The notes under the pieces were generated by a model, which was not told the origin of the DNA, searched no databases, and was given only the letters and a program-made list of their open reading frames with translations. Positions 8,591-15,302 of a stretch of DNA of 15,302 nucleotides are shown here, one piece after another. The position numbers were made by a program, and so were the translations under genes. Origin of the DNA: Xylaria sp. FL1777 (lineage: Eukaryota; Ascomycota; Sordariomycetes; Xylariales; Xylariaceae); contig MU400995.1 in NCBI GenBank assembly GCA_022578965.1, positions 1 to 15,302 on the forward strand. The letters are read 5' to 3'. How positions within the stretch are numbered: the stretch's first letter is position 1; every line of letters begins with the position of its first letter.

Positions 8591-8670
8591 GTATATATAT
8601 GTGTATATATAAGTATATATATAAGAATAACTAAATGTAAAGCTGTTATAAATATATATATATATATATA
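8591..8670. repeat. TA microsatellite tracts
   Basis: An interrupted (TA)n/(GT) tract at 8591-8622 and an almost pure (AT)n tract at 8651-8670 are separated by about 28 bp. These are simple repeats with no further signal. Confidence 0.8.
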
Positions 8671-9384
8671 AAATAGCTAAAAGCAAAATAAGTAGCTATA
8701 CGAAATAAAACATTTAAAAGTATAAAAGCAACAAAAAGCACTATAAAATTTAAGCTTTTTTTATAAACAAAGCTTAGCTTTTATATTTTAATACATTATT
8801 AAACTTACTACTATATAAAAAAAGAACTTTTAACTAACTTTAGTATAAATTATTTATTATTAATACTTTATTTTATATTATTAGTTAACATTAATTAGCT
8901 ATATAATAATAAAAACAAAAGATCTTAATTATACTAGTAATAACTAAACTATATAAAGGTTTAAGTGCTTTATTTAAAAAGCAACTATTTTTAAACCTAA
9001 GCTTTATATAACTATAAAGTTTAAAAAAAGCAAACATATAAGCAACTTTTTTTTTGTAAAAACTAAAGTATTAAATGTTTAATTTTTTACGAAACCATTT
9101 TTTTTCATTTTTTTTAAATAGTATTATATAAAAAGAATTACAATTAAAAAAAAAGTAGCTAATGTTAAAATAACTAATTATTAGTTATAACTTTTATATA
9201 TAATATATATAATAGGTTTTATATAAAGACTACTTTATGTAAAAGCTATTGCATAAACTAAAGTAATCTTAATATTAGCTTAACTTATATGCTAGCAAAG
9301 TTTTTACACATAAAGAAAAACTTTTGCTTTATACGAACTTTTTTTTCTTTTAAACATATAAAACATAAATAGCTTATAATATAA

Positions 9385-9541
9385 AGATTATTATACTTTG
9401 TTTAAAGACCTTTTTTGAATTTTTTACACTTAATTATAACTTTGTGAGTTTGAGCTTAATTATTAAATAATTAAGATTGCTAAAATTAGCGTAACAACTT
9501 TTATTTATTAAGTAGGTTGCACTTTATTTCCGGAGTGCAAA
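9385..9541. other. Less-mutated patch with two hairpins
   Basis: GA, GG, CC and TC dinucleotides, otherwise nearly absent, are common here, for example TGTGAGTTTGAGC near 9442 and TTTCCGGAG near 9527. Two inverted repeats are present. CTTAATTAT pairs with ATAATTAAG (9455-9463 with 9467-9475, 3-nt loop). TTGCACT pairs with AGTGCAA (9517-9523 with 9534-9540, 10-nt loop containing CCGG). No gene is recognised; a plus-strand frame of about 30 codons through 9391-9468 is too short to call. It may be the edge of an old element or DNA inserted after most of the mutation took place. Confidence 0.5.
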
Positions 9542-12500
9542 TATAACAAAAAACAAAAAAATAATGTTAAATAACTTATTTATTAAAAACATAATTAATG
9601 TGCCATTAAAACTTATTAGCAATATAACTGTAATATAGTAGCGTTTTAACAAAAAACGTAAAGCTAACAAATTTCCTAGTATATAAAAAATAGTTAACAG
9701 AATTATAAAACTAGTACTATAGCTACTAATAGAAAAAAAAATAGCAAAAGGAATCTTTTTTTAAAAAAACGCAAAAAAAGCGCAAATAGCATATATATTA
9801 AAAAAAGCTTAAAAAAGCTAGCAAAATATAAAGCTTAATAATAAAAATAACTTTAATATATTTATAATTTGCTATAATTTAAATGCTGCTATAAAAACTA
9901 ACTAAAAAAGCAGTAAAAATATTATTTAAAAGCTTTTTTAATAAACTTTGTTAAACGTAAATATGCTAAAATTTTAAGCATAAATTATAGCTTTATAGCT
10001 AGTTTGCAATAATAAAGCAGTACTATTTAAACAAAACAAAAAAATGCTAATTAAAGTTAAAAAATAAGCTAATAACTTTAAAAATAAAATATTAATTAAT
10101 ATTATTAAAGCAATAAATATAGCGCTTATAAGTAATAATATAATTGCTGCTAAAAAGCTATATAGCAAAAATATAATAATTATTTTTAAAAAAGCAGTGC
10201 TTTAAAGAACTAAAAAAAGGAAATAAATTATAAAGGCCTTTAGAAAAAGGTTAAAAGTACAACAAAAAAAAGCAGCACTAATAATAAAAAGCGTTTTAGT
10301 AAAACAAGTTAAAGCAATACATTTAAATAAAGATTTATTATAGCTATTATATAATAAATATTTTAAAATTATAAAGTGCAAAAAAATGCTGTTTAAAAAC
10401 GTAAAAGCTAAATTTGCGTTAATATTATTATATATAAGCAATATTATAGCAGCTAAAACAATATATAAAAATAGCTTTTTATAAAAAGCTTAATTATTTA
10501 ATTGTAAACTTTTTATTATAAAGCTTAAAGTTATGCAATGCTTTAATTATTATAAATATAGTTATATAGCTAAATATTGCTAAAAAAACTTAAAGTATAA
10601 CTATTATTTAGCTTTAAAGCATTAAAAAAATAATAAAAGCTATTTAATAAAAATGTAAAAAGCAAAACAAAAATGCATAAATTATAAAAAAGCGTATATA
10701 GCATAAAATAAAGCTTGCTAAAAAAAGATCAAATAAAAAAACAAAGCAAAAGTAGCATATATATTACAACTTAAAAGCTTTTAAAGTGCTAAAAAAGCAG
10801 CAATAACAAGCAAAAAAGTAAATAAAAATAGTTTAAAAATGCTAATAGTATTAATATTTATAAAACTAAATAAAGAAAAATTACTAGCAAAAAAATAGCA
10901 AACTAGCAATATAAACAAAAATTTATTTTTATTAATTTAATAATATATAATATTGCTTTTTAAAATATTGCAAAATTTAAAAGCAATATAATACGTACGC
11001 TATAAAACAATAGCTTTAATTATATAGCAGTTTAAAAGCTAGTAATTAATAAATATAATAATATATATTGCTTTAATAATAATAGCTACTAAGTTATTTA
11101 ATTAAAAAGCAAAGCTATATTATATATAAACAAACAAATTATAATAAAAATATTAGCAAAAAACGCTAGTAAAAACTAGGCAAAAGTTATAATAAATAGC
11201 AATAATTTAGTAATATTTCTATAGTTAATATACTTGTTAAATTAAAAAAAAATAGTTTAGCGCAGTTTAATTTAAAAAATATATAAAGCAAGCAAGCTAA
11301 AAAAACATTATATATTTATAAATAACTTTAATTTTTATTACTTATTATAAAACTTAAAAAATAAAAAAAGCTAAAAAGCAAATAAACTGTTTAAGTTTAT
11401 TATATAATAAGATTTTATATTAGTTACTTTTTAAAAAAAAATAATTAAAATAAAGCATAAATAAAAAAGCTTAATAATAAACCTAGTATAAATATTTAGT
11501 AACTTAGCTATTATTTACTAAAAGAACTTAAAATAACTAAGTTTTAATTATAAAGCACTAAAAGTTATAATTAATTTAAAAGCAGCTTTATAAAAATACA
11601 TAAAAAAAGCAAAAAAATAAAACTAGCTTAAATTAAACAAAAATAAAGCAGCTATAAAAACAAAAGCTATTATTATAAAAACATATATATTGCATATATT
11701 TAATAAGCTAAATAATGCTTTTAACTTTTTAATTTAATAACTAGTAAAAATAGCAAATAAAACAACGTTTAAAAAAACTATAAAAAAGAAATATTAAGCA
11801 CTACTTTAGTAGTTTTTAAAAGTAGTTAAAACAAAAAAAAAGCAAAATAAGCGTACTATAAGTTTTAAAGCAAAAAAACTAAAGCAATATAGCAAGCTTT
11901 TTTTAAAAAAAAAAAAGCTTTTAGCAATAAAATAAAAAAAGCATAAAAAGGTAACTAAAAATAAGTATTTATAAAAGCATTTAAAGATTTTAAGTTACTA
12001 TAAAGCTTAGCTAAATAAATAAAGTTTATTTATAAGCTAGCTTTAGAAATTATTGCAATTTTATTATTAAAACAAACAAAAAATAAGCTGCTTTTTATTA
12101 ATACTTTTAAAAAAAAAACAGCTTTACTAATAAAACACTTTTTTTTTGTATTATTAGCAAACTTATTTAATATACTTAAAAAAAACTTAACTTATAATAG
12201 CTACTAAAAGTTTATAATTAATATTAATACAAAAAAAAAAAATATAATATTGCTAATATAAAGATTAACGCTATAAAAAGCGCTAAAAAACAACTTATTA
12301 TTTAATAGCTTTTTTAAAGCTTATAAATTTGCTTTAGTAAAAAAAATAGCAATATTATATATTGCTAGCTTTTTATTAAAGTATTATTTAATGTAATTTA
12401 AGCAAGCAAAAGTAATAGTTATATTTAAACTTAAAAAATTAAAAAAAACTAAAAAAATAGCTAAAAAGTAGCGCTTTATTATGTTTATTTGCATAGTAAA

Positions 12501-14450
12501 AAAAGTGCTAAAAAAAAAGCTATATTATTATATAGCAAAAATAGCTAAGCAAGAAAATCTTTTGCTAAATAACTAAATAAATAATAAACAAAATAAGTTA
12601 ATAAACATAGCTATTAAACTAGTATTAAAAATAGCAAAAAAAGCAATTAATAAAAAAAGCATAGTATTTTTACTATAGCTAAACATTACAAAAGCTTTTA
12701 ATATTATTAACAAAAAAAAAATAATATATATTTTATAATAAAAAGGCTTTTTTTTTTAAATAGTTATATAAATAAACTTCTTTATATTAAATTACATAAT
12801 ATATTTTTGCTTTAATAAAGCAATATTTTAGCTAATAGCGCTAAAAGCTAAAGTTTTTTAAAAGTTCTTGCTTTTATTTTTTTTTTTTTTTTATATATTT
12901 TAATATTTTATAATAACTTTACTATATATTAAAAGCTAATAATAGTTAGCTTTACTAATAATATTAACTTTATTATAATAAATTTAAATATAAAACAAAA
13001 CTATAAAGCTTTAAAAGCAGCATAAAAAACGTATAAAAACTAAGCAAAACAACATAAAATAAAGTTTATACTACAAAAAAGCAAATTAATGCACTTTTTT
13101 AGTAATAAAACAGCGCTTATGCAAATAATATACCTTTTTAACGTAATAGTATATTTAAAAAATAACGCAAAGTTTTTAAAAATATAGTTTAATAAAAACA
13201 TAAAATAAAAAAAATACTTAGCAAAGCTTAAAAAAAAACTAAGCATTTAGTTATATGTAGTAATTAAGCTATAAAACTTTATATAAAGCAGTAATATAAC
13301 AAAAATAAAGCAAATATATATTATAATAATGCAAAGTATTTTAGCTTATAATATAGCAACTTAATATAAAGATTTTAAAAAAAACAAAGCAAAAAATATT
13401 GTTAACTTACTAGTAATAACTTAAAACAAATATTTTAAATATATAACTAAAGCTTTTAAAGCAATTAAAATAAAACATTTAAAAACTAAAGTAAAAATTC
13501 TTTTTATTAACTTATATTTTAGTAGCAAAACAGCAGCTTATAAATATTATATAAAAAGTTTAGCAATTAAAAAGTTAATTTAAAAAGCAACAAAAAAAAT
13601 TAAAACGTTTATTTAAAACGCAAAAGCTTAAAAAACTAAAAACTAAACAAAAAGCAAGCTTATAAACAATAATAAAAGTATAGCTAAAAAAAATCTAACA
13701 TTAGCTTTAAACTTTTAGTAAAAAAAGTAATTAAAAAAAAAAAAACTTAAAATTATACTAAAAAAAAAATAAATAAACAAATAAAACTAAACTAAAACAA
13801 ATAATAACTATTTAATAATAGCTAAACAAAAGCTTAGCAAAAATAAAGCTTTTAAAAAATATAATAAATTATTAAAACATAAAGCAGCTATAATAATATA
13901 AATATATATTAAAAAAATAAAACTAAAGGCATTTTTATATAAAAAGAAAGTTTTAAGCTTTTTTATGCTTTTTTATAAATATGCAAAAAAAAAAAAAACT
14001 CTTTAGTATATAATTTTATGTTATAACTTATTAAAAAACAAAAAAAAGCAGCTATAAAAAAGCTTTATAGCTAAACTACTATAAACTAATAAAAATTTAT
14101 AATTAATTATAAAAAAGCTTAAAGCTAGAAATAATATTATAAAGTAGCTATTTGCTACTAATAAAATAGCAATATATAATAAAGTAGTTAAAATAAAGAA
14201 AAAAAAAAAAAGAAAAAAAAGCAGAAAATAAAGAAAAAACTAGCAAAAGAAGCAAAAGTGCTTCTTTAAAAGTCTTAAAAAACAAAAAAAAAGCTTTTAT
14301 ATACTTTTTAAAAAAGCAAAAGGTTTAAAAGCTTTAAAAAAAGTTTTTTTGCCTTTTAACTATTATTTTTCGTTTAGCAAGCTAATTAATAAAAACTAGT
14401 TATTACAAAGTAAAAGAACTTTAAAGTAGCAGCATAAACATTATTACATA
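9542..14450. other. AT-rich desert with strong A excess on the plus strand
   Basis: Over nearly 5 kb the plus strand is mostly A-rich; for example 13621-13680 holds 38 A and 10 T. Minus-strand frames of 64, 79 and 68 codons (9974-10168, 10202-10441, 13040-13246) read as hydrophobic Phe/Leu/Ile/Ala runs. They are the expected product of translating T-rich DNA, so they are not called as genes. The skew suggests a purine-rich plus strand before mutation, such as a transposon coding strand, but no transposase, reverse transcriptase or integrase motif is visible. Confidence 0.75.
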
Positions 14451-14531
14451 AGGTTTTTATCCGGCTTTTTGTATGGTTTTACTTATAAGTACACAAATAA
14501 AAGAACCGCGCTATAAAGCAGCACAGCAGGT
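14451..14531. other. Less-mutated patch
   Basis: Within about 80 bp there are four GG, two CC, and several GA, TC and CpG dinucleotides (ATCCGGC near 14459, GAACCGCGC near 14503), unlike the desert on both sides. On the minus strand a short frame reads KTIQKAG, then a TAA stop, then KPYVIMFMLLL, which could be a decayed coding fragment but is too short to identify. No RNA gene is recognised. Confidence 0.4.
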
Positions 14532-14764
14532 TATTAATAATAATAATTATACTTTGTTTTAACATATATATATTAAACGTATAATCATATATAGCTTATT
14601 TAATAAAAATACTATTTATAAACAGCGTTTATAAATAACTTAACACTTTATTAACACTTAATAAATTTATATAAAAGCTATTTATAAACTTTATTATAAG
14701 TTTATTAAAAACTTTATTATAAAAGGTATAAAGCATTAAAGGGTAAGTATAATAATTAATATAT

Positions 14765-14800
14765 CTTTAGTTTTATAGTAAATATTTAACAAAACTAAAG
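14765..14800. repeat. 10-bp perfect inverted repeat
   Basis: CTTTAGTTTT (14765-14774) pairs perfectly with AAAACTAAAG (14791-14800) across a 16-nt AT-only loop apart from one C. It stands just upstream of a G-containing stretch (AAAAGAAAAAGGAAA, 14804-14818). There is no gene beside it, so a terminator role is not supported. Confidence 0.55.
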
Positions 14801-15166
14801 CTTAAAAGAAAAAGGAAATTTTTATGCAATTAATATAAAAAAAAGATTTTATATATATATATAATATATAATATATACTAAAGTACTTAAATAGCTTAGT
14901 TATAATAATTACTTTTTTTTTTTTAAATTAGGTTATTTTTAATTTATATATAAGTAAAATTAATTAAAGTAATTAATCCTAAATATAAATAGTAAAATAA
15001 AGTAATATAAAGCAATTAAGCATAAATATAATATATTAAATAAAATGCTTATATAATATAGTAATTAAAATACTTATATATTTATGCTTATATTTACGTA
15101 TTAAGTTACGTTTGTTTTATGCTATATTTATAGCAAGGCTTACGCTTATACTTTTATTGCTATATG

Positions 15167-15167
<1 letters not shown>

Positions 15168-15202
<35 letters not shown>
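15168..15202. repeat. 35-nt poly-T run
   Basis: An uninterrupted run of T follows ATATGC. On the minus strand this is a poly-A tail-length tract, so it could mark the 3' end of a minus-strand retroposed element. In such AT-rich DNA simple slippage is as likely. The exact length is vulnerable to sequencing error. Confidence 0.8.
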
Positions 15203-15206
<4 letters not shown>

Positions 15207-15302
15207 AATTAAAAAAATATATTTTTATAAAATTATTTTAATAAAACGAAAATTATTAATTTTTTTAATTTTTTTTGTTTTTTTTTTTTTTATTTTTTTT
15301 TT

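Larger units (their letters stand above)
7044..9384. other. AT-rich desert without genes, with hairpins and microsatellites
   Basis: The sequence is mutation-saturated, with stops in every frame. The first part (7044-7320) is A-rich on the plus strand, with AGCAAAG words recurring near 7062 and 7094. Structured repeats at 7353-7472 and 7715-7740 and TA tracts near 8591-8670 are listed separately. No coding or RNA gene is seen. Confidence 0.8.
14532..15302. other. AT-rich terminal block without genes
   Basis: Stop-dense, very AT-rich DNA with no gene or RNA recognised. It includes the inverted repeat at 14765-14800 and the homopolymer run at 15168-15202. The last 50 bases are nearly all T with short A interruptions. 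Confidence 0.75.

Noticed and set aside
9974..10441. Two consecutive minus-strand frames of 64 and 79 codons resembling membrane segments
   Set aside because: The plus strand is A-rich here, so the minus strand reads as Phe/Leu/Ile/Ala runs. Apparent membrane segments are a composition effect; the frames are not continuous with each other and carry no motif.
13040..13246. 68-codon minus-strand hydrophobic frame
   Set aside because: Same composition effect; there is no neighbouring gene or conserved motif.
14765..14800. Rho-independent style terminator
   Set aside because: The stem is AT-only apart from two G/C pairs, no gene lies upstream, and this is most likely eukaryotic DNA.
1..15302. 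Mitochondrial or plastid genome with GC clusters
   Set aside because: Fifteen kilobases without a recognisable organelle gene, rRNA or tRNA, together with transition-only divergence between repeat copies, fits nuclear RIP-type DNA better.

Overview
This window looks like an AT-rich repeat block from a filamentous ascomycete (Pezizomycotina) nuclear genome that has gone through repeat-induced point mutation (RIP) or a very similar C-to-T process. The evidence is internal. A 379-bp repeat occurs twice, at 1-379 and 6665-7043. By hand alignment the copies differ at 63 sites, and 59 of these are C/T or G/A transitions. Most of the rest of the window is about 10-15% G+C, dense in TAA/TAG stops on both strands, and its few remaining cytosines sit almost only after a purine. 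The species cannot be named from the sequence.

There is no convincing intact protein-coding gene, tRNA or rRNA. The longest open frames, up to about 80 codons, are low-complexity chance frames. Two shorter frames on the minus strand (1047-1220 and 6489-6641) lie in less-mutated DNA and are recorded with low confidence as possible coding relics.

Layout. (1) 1-379: repeat copy A. Its left part is heavily mutated and its right part nearly untouched. It contains a multi-hairpin module at 257-353. (2) About 290-1180: a GC-rich island spared by the mutator. It holds a degenerate 15-bp tandem array (391-690), a GAAGGGC-rich block (691-898) and two 73-75-bp tandem units with paired hairpins (899-1046). 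Inverted 25-bp arms (354-378 and 1047-1071) bracket it, and a third inverted-repeat module follows at 1059-1169. (3) 1181-6664: extreme AT-rich desert, ending in a less-mutated patch beside repeat copy B. (4) 6665-7043: repeat copy B. (5) 7044-9384: AT-rich desert with 38-bp tandem hairpin units (7353-7472), another hairpin and TA microsatellites. (6) 9385-9541: small spared patch with two hairpins. (7) 9542-14450: desert with A far exceeding T on the plus strand. (8) 14451-14531: second small spared patch. (9) 14532-15302: AT-rich DNA ending in a 35-nt T run.

No genes are seen working together. The biological interest lies in the mutation process and in the structured island it spared: the sharp within-copy switch of mutation load, hairpin stems that differ by paired changes between copies, and the unusual base context of the surviving cytosines. 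No known defence, metabolic or mobile system could be identified.
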